Source of the DNA: JASHSH01 sp036490215
GTDB lineage: Bacteria; Pseudomonadota; Alphaproteobacteria; Rhodospirillales; Magnetospirillaceae
DNA: 64,000 bases
Assembly (NCBI GenBank): GCA_036490215.1
Contig: DASXEH010000018.1
Coordinates: 67,326 to 131,325 of the forward strand
Direction: 5' to 3'
The position numbers were made by a program, and so were the translations under genes. Position 1 is the first letter of the stretch. Each line of letters starts with the position of its first letter. Below are positions 51,127 through 59,853 of the stretch, one piece after another. A model generated the notes under the pieces. That model worked only from the letters and a program-made list of their open reading frames with translations. It was not told the DNA's origin and did no database searches.

Positions 51127-52128
51127 TCAGACGGAAGCGGTACTGCCGCGCTTGATCAAGGTCATCGGCGAGATGGCGACGTGCGGATCTTTCTCACCTG
51201 CCAGCCGCTCGGTCCGCACGGCGTGAAGGAACCACAAGCCGCAGCTGGTAGCCAATTCCTCCGCGGGCAAACGCAAAGTCGTCAGCCCTGGTCCCCACCA
51301 CTGCTGCCACGAGCCATCGCCGAAGCCGACGATTGACAGCTGCTGCGGGACCGCGATTTTCATTGCTGTCAACTGCTGAGCCGCACCAAGCGTGACCTGC
51401 ACCGACGTGGTCAGCACGGCCGTTGGGGGGCTCGGTTTAGCCAGCAGCCGCGCAATCGCTTCGCCGCCGAACTGTTCGTTGGGCGGCCCGAGTTCGACGA
51501 GCGACTCGTCAACCGCGCAACCTGCCTCGGCGCAGGCGCGGCGGAAACCGTCGAAACGGATGCGGCCTGTCGAGAAGATCAGATCGCCGACATAGGCGAT
51601 GCGACGGTGACCCAGTTGCAGCAGATGATTGGTGGCATCGAGTATCGCGCGTTCGTCGTCCATACCGAAGCAATCGCCAAGAGATGGGATGCGGCGCAGC
51701 ACTTGCACGTGGGGCACCATGCGCAGCATCGCAATCGTCTCACGCCGTGGGTTGGCGGACGGAATCAGCACGATGCCGGCGACCCGTGCGCTAACCAATT
51801 CACGCACCTGCTGCATCTCTGTATCGCGGTCGTCATCCGTGATCGACAACGCGAGATGGAAGCCGTCAGCCTCGACGCATTTCGAGAGCATCTGCGCCAC
51901 CATCGAATAGAAGGTGCTGCGGATATCGGGGACCAGCAGGCCGACCAAGTGGCTCGAACCGCCGCGCATGACGCGTGCTGCGCGGTTGGCGACATAGCCG
52001 AGCTCATCGGCAACCTCGCGCACGCGGTCTTTGGTTTCGCGGCTGATGCGCGGATGATCCGTCAACGCCCGGCCAACCGTCGAGACCGAGAGATTCAGCC
52101 TCTCGGCGATGTGCTTGATCGTGATCAT
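51127..52128 (-). CDS. LacI-family transcriptional regulator
   Basis: The ATG at 52128 gives 333 residues; ATG 52158 adds ten non-family residues. The N-terminal LacI HTH (TIKHIAERLNLSVSTVGRAL) and hinge (YVANRAARVMRGGSS) are followed by a sugar-binding-protein-like effector domain (VGLLVPDIRSTFYSMV, GHRRIAYVGD). It is divergent from the transketolase operon at 52373 and is its probable regulator. The effector is likely a sugar or cyclitol-like compound. Confidence 0.93.
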   Translation of the reverse strand: MITIKHIAERLNLSVSTVGRALTDHPRISRETKDRVREVADELGYVANRAARVMRGGSSHLVGLLVPDIRSTFYSMVAQMLSKCVEADGFHLALSITDDDRDTEMQQVRELVSARVAGIVLIPSANPRRETIAMLRMVPHVQVLRRIPSLGDCFGMDDERAILDATNHLLQLGHRRIAYVGDLIFSTGRIRFDGFRRACAEAGCAVDESLVELGPPNEQFGGEAIARLLAKPSPPTAVLTTSVQVTLGAAQQLTAMKIAVPQQLSIVGFGDGSWQQWWGPGLTTLRLPAEELATSCGLWFLHAVRTERLAGEKDPHVAISPMTLIKRGSTASV

Positions 52129-52172
52129 GAAATCAGAAGCGCTTCCCCAAAAGCACATCCTAGCACGCGCGA

Positions 52173-52189
52173 ACGATTGAACAAATCGT
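52173..52189. promoter_or_regulatory. Dyad ACGATT-N5-AATCGT in the LacI divergent region
   Basis: A perfect inverted repeat with six-base arms, 45 bases upstream of the lacI-family start. It is a candidate operator for autoregulation or for the divergent operon. Confidence 0.45.
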
Positions 52190-52288
52190 ACAAATTTTTC
52201 CCGGCTTGGGGCTTTAATATAAAAAGAATATCAATTTTAAGCCCGCAAATGGCGCATTGACTCATCCCGATCGTCGCCGCTAAATTGA

Positions 52289-52300
52289 GCGAACGTTAGC
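52289..52300. promoter_or_regulatory. LacI-type operator candidate centred on AACGTT
   Basis: GCGAACGTTAGC is a near-perfect dyad with the central CpG and AA/TT flanks usual for LacI-family operators. It lies 73 bases upstream of the transketolase start. Confidence 0.5.
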
Positions 52301-52372
52301 ACAAAAACGGCGCATTAAGGGCCGTAATCACGAGAGCCGCAGCTAAAGGCTTGTCGAGGGAGGGATTTCGCA

Positions 52373-53182
52373 ATGGCCGAGCGGCCAAACGAAGACTTGC
52401 GCAAACTTGCTGCCCGCATTCGGCTGAATGCGACTCGCATGGTCGCGATCCAGGGCTTCGGGTATCTGGGCCAGGCGCTGTCCTCAGCCGAGATATTCGC
52501 CGCGTTGTTTGGTGGCGGCTTCGTCCGTCCGGATCGTGACCGCTTCATCCTGTCGCCTGGCCACTATGTGGTCTGCCTCTACGCCGTTGCCGCTGAAACC
52601 GGCCGGCTCGACCGCGCGGAACTAACTTCCTATGGCATGGATGGTGCCTTGCTTGAGGCTATCGGTACCGAGCGCACGCCGCTGGTCGATCTGGTTTGTG
52701 GATCGCTGGGCCAAGGGCTGTCGGGCGCGATCGGTTTCGCCATCGCCGCGCATCAGGCGCAGGAAGACCGTGTCACCTATGCCTTCCTTAGCGACGGCGA
52801 AATGGAAGAGGGGCAGGTGTGGGAGGCGGCCATGTTCGCCTCGCATCACCGTCACCGCATGGGCCGCTTGGTTGTCGTGATCGATGCCAATAATTCGCAG
52901 GTCGATGGATCGGTGACCTCGGTTACGACGATTGAGCCGCTGGCCGAAAAATGGAAATCCTTTGGCTGGCGCGTGGCTGATCTCGATGGGCACGATCTTG
53001 TTGCCCTGACCAAGGCGCTGGCCACCACCTCGGCCGATAACCAGCCCCTCGTTATCATCGCGCGCACCGAAATCCTCGGGCGCATGAAGTCGATCCCCGC
53101 CACCGTGGATGGGCATTTCATCAAACTCGACCCGGCTCTCGAGCGCGCCGTAACCGCCGAATTGGAGGCCGCTCTTGCGTGA
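52373..53182 (+). CDS. Transketolase-like protein, N-terminal (ThDP-binding) subunit
   Basis: The 269-residue protein corresponds to the N-terminal half of transketolase. The ThDP pyrophosphate/Mg site is DGEMEEGQVWEAAMFASHH (from 141), with Asn173/174 in IDANNSQ and the SPGHYV and GSLGQGLSGAIG motifs. The usual GDG reads SDG. The C-terminal subunit gene overlaps by eight bases, so both are made together. Split transketolases of this type act on ketose-like or 1,2-diketone substrates in catabolic operons and are not necessarily pentose-phosphate enzymes. Confidence 0.9.
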   Translation: MAERPNEDLRKLAARIRLNATRMVAIQGFGYLGQALSSAEIFAALFGGGFVRPDRDRFILSPGHYVVCLYAVAAETGRLDRAELTSYGMDGALLEAIGTERTPLVDLVCGSLGQGLSGAIGFAIAAHQAQEDRVTYAFLSDGEMEEGQVWEAAMFASHHRHRMGRLVVVIDANNSQVDGSVTSVTTIEPLAEKWKSFGWRVADLDGHDLVALTKALATTSADNQPLVIIARTEILGRMKSIPATVDGHFIKLDPALERAVTAELEAALA

Positions 53183-54182
53183 GCCACCTTATGCGACCGT
53201 ATTGAAGCCCTATGGCGAGGCGCTACTGAAATTGGCACGCGAGCGCAAGGAGATCATCTGCCTCGGTGCCGATCTGACGCGCCAGACCGAGACCGACATT
53301 TTCCGCGACAACATCGGCGACCGCTTCATCAATGTCGGCATGGCAGAGGCCAATATGATCGGCATTGCCGGCGGTCTCGCGCGCGCCGGACATACGGTCT
53401 TCGTCAATACGTTCGGCGTATTCTGCACGCGGCGCTGTTACGACCAGATCGCCATGGCGGTCGCCTATCCTAATGTGAATGTGAAGATCGTCGGTTTCAT
53501 GCCGGGCTTGTCCAGCCCCGGCGGTCCCAGCCATCAGGCGATCGAAGACGTCTCTTTGATGCGCGCCCTTCCCAACATGACGGTGGTCGATCCGGCCGAT
53601 GCGATCGAGATCAGCCAGGCCGTCACGGCCGTGGCCGATCATCCGGGGCCCGTCTATCTGCGTCTGAAACGCGGCGAGATTCCGCAGATCTTCGAGGATG
53701 ACCACCGATTCGAGATGAAGAAGGCGCAGCTTGTGGCCGGCAATGGACGGGGCGAGGTTTGCATTGTTGCGGCGGGCATGATGATCGCCGCGGCGCTGGC
53801 CGCCGCGCGGACGCTCGAAGATAACGGTGTCAGCGCGAGTGTGATCAACGCGCCGGTGATCAAGCCGCTCGATGCAGAGACCGTCGTGTCGGCCGCGAAG
53901 CAGAGCCGTCTCGTCATCACGGCCGAAAACCACACCGTGTTCGGCGGTCTGGGCTCGGCGGTGGCCGAGGCGTTGGCCGAAGCCGGTGTCGGCGTGGCGC
54001 TGCGCCGCGTCGGCATCGATGACGTCTTCGCCGAATCGGGCAGCCGCGAATACCTCTTCAGCCGCTACGGGCTCAGCACCCAGAACATCCTCGAACAGGC
54101 GTGGCGCGGCTTGGCGATCAATCGTCCCGTTCCTGTCGCCCCCGTCCATGAAACCGCGCCGGGCGCCTATGCCCCGGTGTGA
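53175..54182 (+). CDS. Transketolase-like protein, C-terminal subunit
   Basis: 335 residues from a TTG start with GGAGG nearby, overlapping the first subunit gene. It contains the pyrimidine-binding domain (VGMAEANMIGIAGGLA at about 55-70, the Glu that activates ThDP in GMAEANM) and the C-terminal domain (GEVCIVAAGMMIAAALAA). Together with 52373-53182 it makes a complete ThDP enzyme transferring or releasing a two-carbon unit. Its stop lies 31 bases before the crotonase-family gene. Confidence 0.9.
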   Translation: MREPPYATVLKPYGEALLKLARERKEIICLGADLTRQTETDIFRDNIGDRFINVGMAEANMIGIAGGLARAGHTVFVNTFGVFCTRRCYDQIAMAVAYPNVNVKIVGFMPGLSSPGGPSHQAIEDVSLMRALPNMTVVDPADAIEISQAVTAVADHPGPVYLRLKRGEIPQIFEDDHRFEMKKAQLVAGNGRGEVCIVAAGMMIAAALAAARTLEDNGVSASVINAPVIKPLDAETVVSAAKQSRLVITAENHTVFGGLGSAVAEALAEAGVGVALRRVGIDDVFAESGSREYLFSRYGLSTQNILEQAWRGLAINRPVPVAPVHETAPGAYAPV

Positions 54183-54213
54183 ACGATAAAGACTACGAAA
54201 GGGAGAATCGCCC

Positions 54214-55074
54214 ATGTCACTGACGTCATTCGTTCCGACGCCCGACTTCAACGAATACAAAGAGCGTTTCAAGGAATACTACAGGATGGAGCGCCGCGAC
54301 GACGGCGTAATCACGATCGAGGCGCACACGAAAGGCGGCCCGATCCAGCTTAGTGTCGAGAATCATCGCTCGCTTGGCCAGATGCTGAAGACCGTCGGCG
54401 CCGATCCCAAGAACGAGATCATGATCCTGACCGGCAGTGGCAAGGAATTCATGATGGATGCTGATCCCGAGGGCTTCAAGCTCGAGGAGCACGATCTCGC
54501 CTATTGGGCGTATGAGTATGCCTACAAGGATGGGCGCATTAACGTCAGCTCGCTGGTCAACGATCTGGAAATCCCAACCATCGGCCTGCTCAATGGTCCC
54601 GGCTTCCACACCGAGATTTGCCTAATGTGCGACATCACGCTCTGTGCCGATGACGCGATCATTTATGACCTGCACTACGACATCGGTTCGGTGCCGGGTG
54701 ATGGCATCCACAGCTGCTTCCAGGAAATCCTGGGGGTAAAGCGCGCGGCCTATGCGCTGCTGACCGGACAGGCGATCGATGCGAAGACCGCGCTGGAATA
54801 CGGCATGGTCAACGAAATTGTCCCGCGCGAAAAGCTCAAGGAACGCGCGCTGCAGATTGCCGACCACATCATGACCCAGCCCCGCACGACGCGCCGCATG
54901 ACCACGCAGATCGTCCGCCGCCCCTGGCGCCGGCAGATCACCGACAGCCTGGACGGCGGTTTCGCCATCCAGATGTTCGCGCACCTGGCCAAGAAGAAGG
55001 GCGTGCACGGCCGCGACCACATTGGCAATACCGTGGACTATGTCCGCAAAGGCAAGAAGAACAACTTCGACTGA
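54214..55074 (+). CDS. Crotonase-superfamily C-C hydrolase, 6-oxocamphor hydrolase-like
   Basis: The 286-residue protein has the crotonase fold but its active-site stretch resembles 6-oxocamphor hydrolase rather than enoyl-CoA hydratase: H154 in YDLHYDIGSV and D163 in PGDGIH keep the nine-residue spacing known for the catalytic His/Asp of that enzyme. LTGSGKEF and LNGPGFHTEICLMCD form the oxyanion-loop regions, and the CoA-binding features are weak. 6-oxocamphor hydrolase cleaves a cyclic beta-diketone by retro-Claisen reaction. The protein is therefore a candidate ring-opening or C-C bond hydrolase for a cyclic diketone, next to a ThDP enzyme. Confidence 0.82.
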   Translation: MSLTSFVPTPDFNEYKERFKEYYRMERRDDGVITIEAHTKGGPIQLSVENHRSLGQMLKTVGADPKNEIMILTGSGKEFMMDADPEGFKLEEHDLAYWAYEYAYKDGRINVSSLVNDLEIPTIGLLNGPGFHTEICLMCDITLCADDAIIYDLHYDIGSVPGDGIHSCFQEILGVKRAAYALLTGQAIDAKTALEYGMVNEIVPREKLKERALQIADHIMTQPRTTRRMTTQIVRRPWRRQITDSLDGGFAIQMFAHLAKKKGVHGRDHIGNTVDYVRKGKKNNFD

Positions 55075-55205
55075 GCATTACCGGCGGCGTCAACATGCGC
55101 AAAGACGCGTGGATGCCGTTCCGGGCCGCTTTCATGTGCAGCGGCTGTTTCACTCAAAGAAAAGCGGCGACTGCTCATGGCCGCCGGTCGCTAGGGAGGC
55201 ACACC

Positions 55206-56468
55206 ATGCGTCATATCTCGCGTAGAACCTTTGGTAAAACCGCCATTGCCGCGTCCGCCTTGATCGGCGCACCAGCCATCATCGCCCGTGCGGCCGACAG
55301 TATCCGCATCGGCTTCAGCATTGCCCAGACTGGTGGGATCGCCTCGGGGGGCAAAGCCGGCTTAGCGGCGCTGGAAATGTGGCGCGCCGACATTAATGGG
55401 GCCGGCGGTTTGCTCGGCCGGCAAGTCGAGTTCGTCGTCTATGACGACCAGAGCCAGGCCAGCACCGTGCCTGGCATCTATGCCAAGCTGCTCGACATCG
55501 ACAAGGTTGATCTGATTTTGGCACCCTATGGGACCAATCTGACCGCCGTAATGATGCCGATGATGAAGCAGCGCGACCGCTTCGTGCTGGGTCAATTCGA
55601 GATCGGCCAGAACGACAAGCTGCAGCACGATAAATTCTTCGAAGTCGCGCCCTGGGGGCCGAAGCCCGGGGACAACTGGTGCCGCGGCTATTTCGACTTG
55701 GCCAAGCGTCAGGGTTATAAGTCCGTCGTCATCGTCAACTCCGATGCCGAGTTCTCGGCTAACGCCGCGGCCGCCGGTGGCAAGATTGCCGAGGAATATG
55801 GGATGAAGGTGCTGTCGGTGCAGCACTACACACCCAATGCGGTCGACTTCTCCGGCATCCTGCGCAATGTGAACGCGGCGAATCCCGACTTCGTTTTCGT
55901 CGCCTCCTATCCGGTCGAATCCGCGGCTCTGGTTCACGGCATCTCCGAAATCGGCATCGCCGACAGCGTGCAGATGTTCGGCGGCGCGATGGTTGGCATC
56001 CAATATGCGCAGCAGCTGGAAAGCCTGGGTTCGGCGCTCGACGGCATCGTCAATTACGATACCTACGTCGTCGCCAAGACGATGGAGTTTCCTGGTATTG
56101 CTAAGTTCCTTGATCGCTATAAGGCGATCGCGGAAAAACAGAACATCGACACCTTGGGTCATTTCCTGCCGCCCTTCTTCTATGCGGGCGGGCAGATCAT
56201 CGCCGCGGCAGCCAAGGCCACGAATTCGATCGACGAAGCGAAGATGTCGGAGTGGCTGCATCACAATCCGGTCGATACCATCGTCGGTCCGATCAAATTC
56301 GGTGCCGACGGCAACTGGTCTGAAAATCGTCTCGTCTGGGGGCAGTATCGCGGCGTGAAAGACAAGGATGTCGATCAGTTCCGCAGCGAAGGCAAGCAGA
56401 TCATCGTGCAACCCGAGGCTCTTGCGACAGGCAAGATTGAAGTGCCTTATAAGAAAGCACGGGCGTAA
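55206..56468 (+). CDS. Tat-exported ABC substrate-binding protein, LivK-like
   Basis: The ATG at 55206, with AGGGAGG upstream, gives a 420-residue precursor whose N-terminus has a twin-arginine signal (SRRTFGKTAIAASALIGAP). The mature part is a Peripla_BP_6 protein (IRIGFSIAQTGGIASGG). The open frame upstream to 55095 is not family-like. Export in folded form suggests early folding or a bound cofactor. It feeds the LivH/M/G/F-like transporter that follows. A strong hairpin after the stop probably protects its message. Confidence 0.92.
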   Translation: MRHISRRTFGKTAIAASALIGAPAIIARAADSIRIGFSIAQTGGIASGGKAGLAALEMWRADINGAGGLLGRQVEFVVYDDQSQASTVPGIYAKLLDIDKVDLILAPYGTNLTAVMMPMMKQRDRFVLGQFEIGQNDKLQHDKFFEVAPWGPKPGDNWCRGYFDLAKRQGYKSVVIVNSDAEFSANAAAAGGKIAEEYGMKVLSVQHYTPNAVDFSGILRNVNAANPDFVFVASYPVESAALVHGISEIGIADSVQMFGGAMVGIQYAQQLESLGSALDGIVNYDTYVVAKTMEFPGIAKFLDRYKAIAEKQNIDTLGHFLPPFFYAGGQIIAAAAKATNSIDEAKMSEWLHHNPVDTIVGPIKFGADGNWSENRLVWGQYRGVKDKDVDQFRSEGKQIIVQPEALATGKIEVPYKKARA

Positions 56469-56491
56469 ATCGATATACGCGCGGATGGTTG

Positions 56492-56531
56492 GCAGGCGCC
56501 GGTGAAGATCTTGCACTGCACCGGCGCCTGC
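56492..56531 (+). other. Intercistronic 13-bp hairpin
   Basis: GCAGGCGCCGGTG (56492-56504) pairs perfectly with CACCGGCGCCTGC (56519-56531) around a 14-base loop. It lies between the binding-protein gene and the first permease gene, without a T tract. Such stems usually protect the upstream message, so the binding protein can be made in excess. Confidence 0.7.
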
Positions 56532-56553
56532 GTCGTCCCAAAGGCGTGAAGCG

Positions 56554-57429
56554 ATGTTTTTCGAACTGACCTCGAACGCGATCGTCTCCGGTCTATTGCT
56601 CGGCGGCCTCTATGCGGTGGCGAGTTTAGGGCTCACCATCACCTTCGGCTTGCTTGAGATTCCAAACGTCGCACATCCCACCTTCATCGTGCTAGGCGCC
56701 TACTGCACTGAATATTTAAATCGGCTTGGTCTCGATCCGGTGGTAGCTGGGGTGATCATCGCGCCGGCTTTTTATCTCGGTGGCATGGCGCTCTATCAGG
56801 CCTATTACGCCAGTTTCGAACGCCGCGGCCGCAGCAATACGCTGCAGAGCTTTACGTTCTTTTTCGGCGTTGCCCTGGTGTTGCAGGTGCTGTTGATTCT
56901 GGTCGCCGGCGTCGACCTGAAATCGGCCGACGCCGCATATATCGGTAAAAGTCTTGTCCTCGGCGTCATTCGTATGCCGTATCGCCTAATCGTGCCTTTC
57001 GCAGTCGGACTCGTAGTCGGACTGGGCATGTGGTTGTTCCTGAGTCGCACGCGCACCGGTCTGGCGATTCGCGCGGTCGCCCATGATTCGGATGCGTTGC
57101 GCATCGTAGGTCTCAGCCCGACTCAGGCGAAGCGCCACGCCTTCGGGATCGCGATGATGACGGCGGCCGTGGCCGGATCGGCCTTGATCGTCGCCAGCCC
57201 GGTCGATCCTTTCATCGGCGCACAATATATCGGCCGCACCTTTGCCGTGGTGGTGCTGGCCGGCATGGGCAGTGTACCTGGCACCTTGGTTGGCGCGCTG
57301 GTGATCGGCTTGCTGGAGAGCCTGATTATTACCTTTGTCGGTGCGACTTGGGCGCCGGGCGTTGCCTTCGCGGCATTGCTGGCCTGCTTGGCTATTCGGC
57401 CCAGCGGCATTTTCGGGATCGCGCGATGA
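56554..57429 (+). CDS. Branched-chain amino acid-type ABC permease, LivH-like
   Basis: A 291-residue permease with GLLLGGLYAVASLGLTITFGL, then NVAHPTFIVLGAY, and AVVVLAGMGSVPGTLVGALVIG. About eight hydrophobic helices. The ATGA overlap with the next gene shows tight coupling. Confidence 0.93.
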   Translation: MFFELTSNAIVSGLLLGGLYAVASLGLTITFGLLEIPNVAHPTFIVLGAYCTEYLNRLGLDPVVAGVIIAPAFYLGGMALYQAYYASFERRGRSNTLQSFTFFFGVALVLQVLLILVAGVDLKSADAAYIGKSLVLGVIRMPYRLIVPFAVGLVVGLGMWLFLSRTRTGLAIRAVAHDSDALRIVGLSPTQAKRHAFGIAMMTAAVAGSALIVASPVDPFIGAQYIGRTFAVVVLAGMGSVPGTLVGALVIGLLESLIITFVGATWAPGVAFAALLACLAIRPSGIFGIAR

Positions 57430-58373
57430 AGGATAAGCGCTTCCTCATTGTCGCCGTCCTGATCCTCGTCGCCGGCGCCTTTCTGCCGCATGTCGTGAAA
57501 AACGCTTATGTTTTCTATGCCGGCTTTGTCACGTTGCAGTACATCGTCATCTCGACGGGATGGAATATCCTCGGCGGCTATGGTGGCTATGTGAACTTCG
57601 GTAGCGGCGCCTTTGTGGGGCTGGGCACCTATGCAGCCGTCTTCCTGTTCAACGCTATTGCTGCACCGCTCTGGCTGCAAATTCTCGGCGCAGCAGTGGT
57701 GGGTGGGCTTCTGGGTCTGGCGGTGGGCTATCTCACTCTGCGCATCCAGGGCGTTTATTTCTCAATCGCCACGCTGGCTCTGACGGTCGTGTTGAATACG
57801 GTAATCGTCAATTGGCCGTTCGTCGGCGCGGCTCGTGGCGCGACGGTACTGGCGCCGCCGCAACATGGATGGTTTCCCACCATCGTCACCTATGTGTTCT
57901 TCGCCATGCTGGTCTTGGCCGTGTTGAGTATTGCACTTGCACGCTGGATCGAGCGGTCTTGGATCGGGCGCGGCTTGGCGGCGTTGCGTGCTGACGAGAA
58001 AGCGGCCGAAAGTGCAGGCGTGCCGACACTGAAGCTGAAGCTGGCCACGGCCGCTATCAGCGGTGCGCTAATGGCGATGGCGGGGGCACCCTATCCTTAT
58101 TATGCGTCTTATGTCGAGCCCACGGCGGCATTCTCGATTACCTACGCGCTCAACGCACTGGCCATGCCATTGATCGGTGGCACACGCAGCTGGGTCGGGC
58201 CATTGATCGGTGCGATCCTGCTGAGTGGCATCGAGCAGGCGGCCACGGTTACAATTCCATCCGAGGTCAATCTATTGATCGTCGGCTTTGTACTAATCGG
58301 CTTTGTCGTGGCCGCGCCCGATGGCCTGCTGCGCTTGTTCGGCCGCCGCTCCGCGCCGGGACGACGCGCATGA
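57426..58373 (+). CDS. Branched-chain amino acid-type ABC permease, LivM-like
   Basis: Start ATG 57426 overlaps the LivH stop by four bases; the frame is open further upstream but within LivH. 315 residues of normal LivM size (YGGYVNFGSGAFVGLGTYA at about 52-70, IGGTRSWVGPLIGAIL near 255), without the extra C-terminal helices of the protein at 14202. The C-terminus ends in a basic Arg-rich tail. The next ATPase gene overlaps by four bases. Confidence 0.93.
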   Translation: MKDKRFLIVAVLILVAGAFLPHVVKNAYVFYAGFVTLQYIVISTGWNILGGYGGYVNFGSGAFVGLGTYAAVFLFNAIAAPLWLQILGAAVVGGLLGLAVGYLTLRIQGVYFSIATLALTVVLNTVIVNWPFVGAARGATVLAPPQHGWFPTIVTYVFFAMLVLAVLSIALARWIERSWIGRGLAALRADEKAAESAGVPTLKLKLATAAISGALMAMAGAPYPYYASYVEPTAAFSITYALNALAMPLIGGTRSWVGPLIGAILLSGIEQAATVTIPSEVNLLIVGFVLIGFVVAAPDGLLRLFGRRSAPGRRA

Positions 58374-59095
58374 CCGAGACGATCCTGGCTGTTCGCGACA
58401 TCTGGAAGCGCTTCGGCGGCCAGCCAGCGGTGGCTGGCGTCACGCTCGATGTAGAGCGCGGCGAAAAACTGGGCATCATCGGTCCCAACGGTTCGGGCAA
58501 GACTACTCTAATCAATTGCATCACCGGCGTGCTGAAGCCTGACCAGGGTACGGTCACGTTCGAGGGTGCGGATATCTCGGCTCTGCCTGCCTATCGTCGA
58601 GCGCGGCGCGGCATTGCGCGCAGCTTTCAGATTCCGCGTCCGTTCGTCGGTATTACCGTGGCGCAGAACGTCATGGTGCCTCTGGATTATGTCGACGACG
58701 TCGACAATCCCGTGGCACGGACGCGTGAGCTTCTGAAGCTGGTCGGCCTGGAATCGCGGGCCGATCATCCAGCTGAATCGCTGACCCATCTCGAATTGCG
58801 CAAGCTGGAGTTGGCCCGCGCGCTGGCCGCCGAACCACGTCTGCTGATTGCCGACGAGGTAATGGCCGGCTTGTCGGAGACCGAGATTGACGAGGTGCTG
58901 GCGACGCTGTTCGCGCTCAACGACCGGGGCGTCACAGTGATCATGATCGAACACATCATGCACGCGATCATGAGGTTTTCGCAGCGTCTGGTTTGTATGG
59001 AGACGGGACGCATCATCGCCGACGGCACGCCTCACGATGTCGGCAAGGACCCTGAAGTGCGGAGAGTCTATTTTGGCGAACAGGCTAGTCATTGA
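58370..59095 (+). CDS. Branched-chain amino acid-type ABC ATPase, LivG-like
   Basis: 241 residues. Walker A GPNGSGKTTLIN, Walker B LLIADEVMAGL and switch His in MIEHIMHAI. The signature region reads SLTHLELRKLELARAL, a normal LivG variant. LivG-type RGIARSFQIPRPFVGITV is present. Overlaps the LivM stop by four bases and the LivF-like gene at its end. Confidence 0.93.
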   Translation: MTETILAVRDIWKRFGGQPAVAGVTLDVERGEKLGIIGPNGSGKTTLINCITGVLKPDQGTVTFEGADISALPAYRRARRGIARSFQIPRPFVGITVAQNVMVPLDYVDDVDNPVARTRELLKLVGLESRADHPAESLTHLELRKLELARALAAEPRLLIADEVMAGLSETEIDEVLATLFALNDRGVTVIMIEHIMHAIMRFSQRLVCMETGRIIADGTPHDVGKDPEVRRVYFGEQASH

Positions 59096-59810
59096 TCGAT
59101 TGACGGCCGGTTACGGCGCCGTCGCGGTCTTGCGCGAAGTCTCGCTCGAAGTCGGGCAGGGTGAGTTCGTTGCCTTGCTCGGCACCAATGGCAACGGCAA
59201 GAGCACATTGCTGAATGCAATCCTGGGCTTGGTAAGGCCGACCAGTGGCTCGGTCCGTTTGGAATGGGATGGCGAGACGATCGATCTGACCGGCCTGCCG
59301 GCCGAACAGGTCGTCGAGCGTGGCGTGGCTTTGGTACCCGAAGGCCGACGCCTCTTCCCGCATCTGACGGTCGAGGAGAATCTGATCTTGGGCGGCTCGG
59401 GACGGCGCACACGACGGAGGGCGGCTACTAATCTCAATTTCGCTTTCTCGACCTTTCCGCTGCTGCGCGAGCGGCGCAGTCAGCGTGCCGGCACGATGAG
59501 CGGTGGGCAACAACAGCTACTCGCCATTGCTCGCGCTCTGATGTCCGAGCCACGTATCATGTTGATCGATGAGCCATCAGTCGGTCTGGCACCCGTGGCC
59601 GTCGATCAAGTGCTGACCACGATTAAGGCCTTGCAGGCCGAACGCCAGATGACGGTGCTGATGGCCGAACAGAGCATCATGCAGGCGATCTCCATTGCCG
59701 CGCGGTCTTATCTTCTGACCCATGGTCGTATCGCCCGCGAGGTTGACCGCGAACACGCCGTCGCTTCCGCCGATTCGATTCGTTCGACACTGCTAGGCGA
59801 TGTCGCGTAG
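59073..59810 (+). CDS. Branched-chain amino acid-type ABC ATPase, LivF-like
   Basis: The TTG at 59073 with GGAGAG upstream gives 245 residues and places the family start (LVIDRLTAGYG) at the N-terminus; an ATG at 59037 would add 12 unrelated residues. Walker A GTNGNGKSTLLN is intact, with signature MSGGQQQLLAIAR and Walker B IMLIDEPSVGLAP. It completes the LivKHMGF-type transporter of this operon. Confidence 0.9.
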   Translation: MANRLVIDRLTAGYGAVAVLREVSLEVGQGEFVALLGTNGNGKSTLLNAILGLVRPTSGSVRLEWDGETIDLTGLPAEQVVERGVALVPEGRRLFPHLTVEENLILGGSGRRTRRRAATNLNFAFSTFPLLRERRSQRAGTMSGGQQQLLAIARALMSEPRIMLIDEPSVGLAPVAVDQVLTTIKALQAERQMTVLMAEQSIMQAISIAARSYLLTHGRIAREVDREHAVASADSIRSTLLGDVA

Positions 59811-59853
59811 TCGCGCCAGAACCGGCTTTTTCTTCCATCGTAGGACCAGAACC

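Noticed and set aside
55362..56516. 384-codon minus-strand open frame opposite the Tat-exported binding protein
   Set aside because: Antisense shadow with low-complexity His/Asp/Arg composition; the plus-strand gene has a Tat signal and family motifs.
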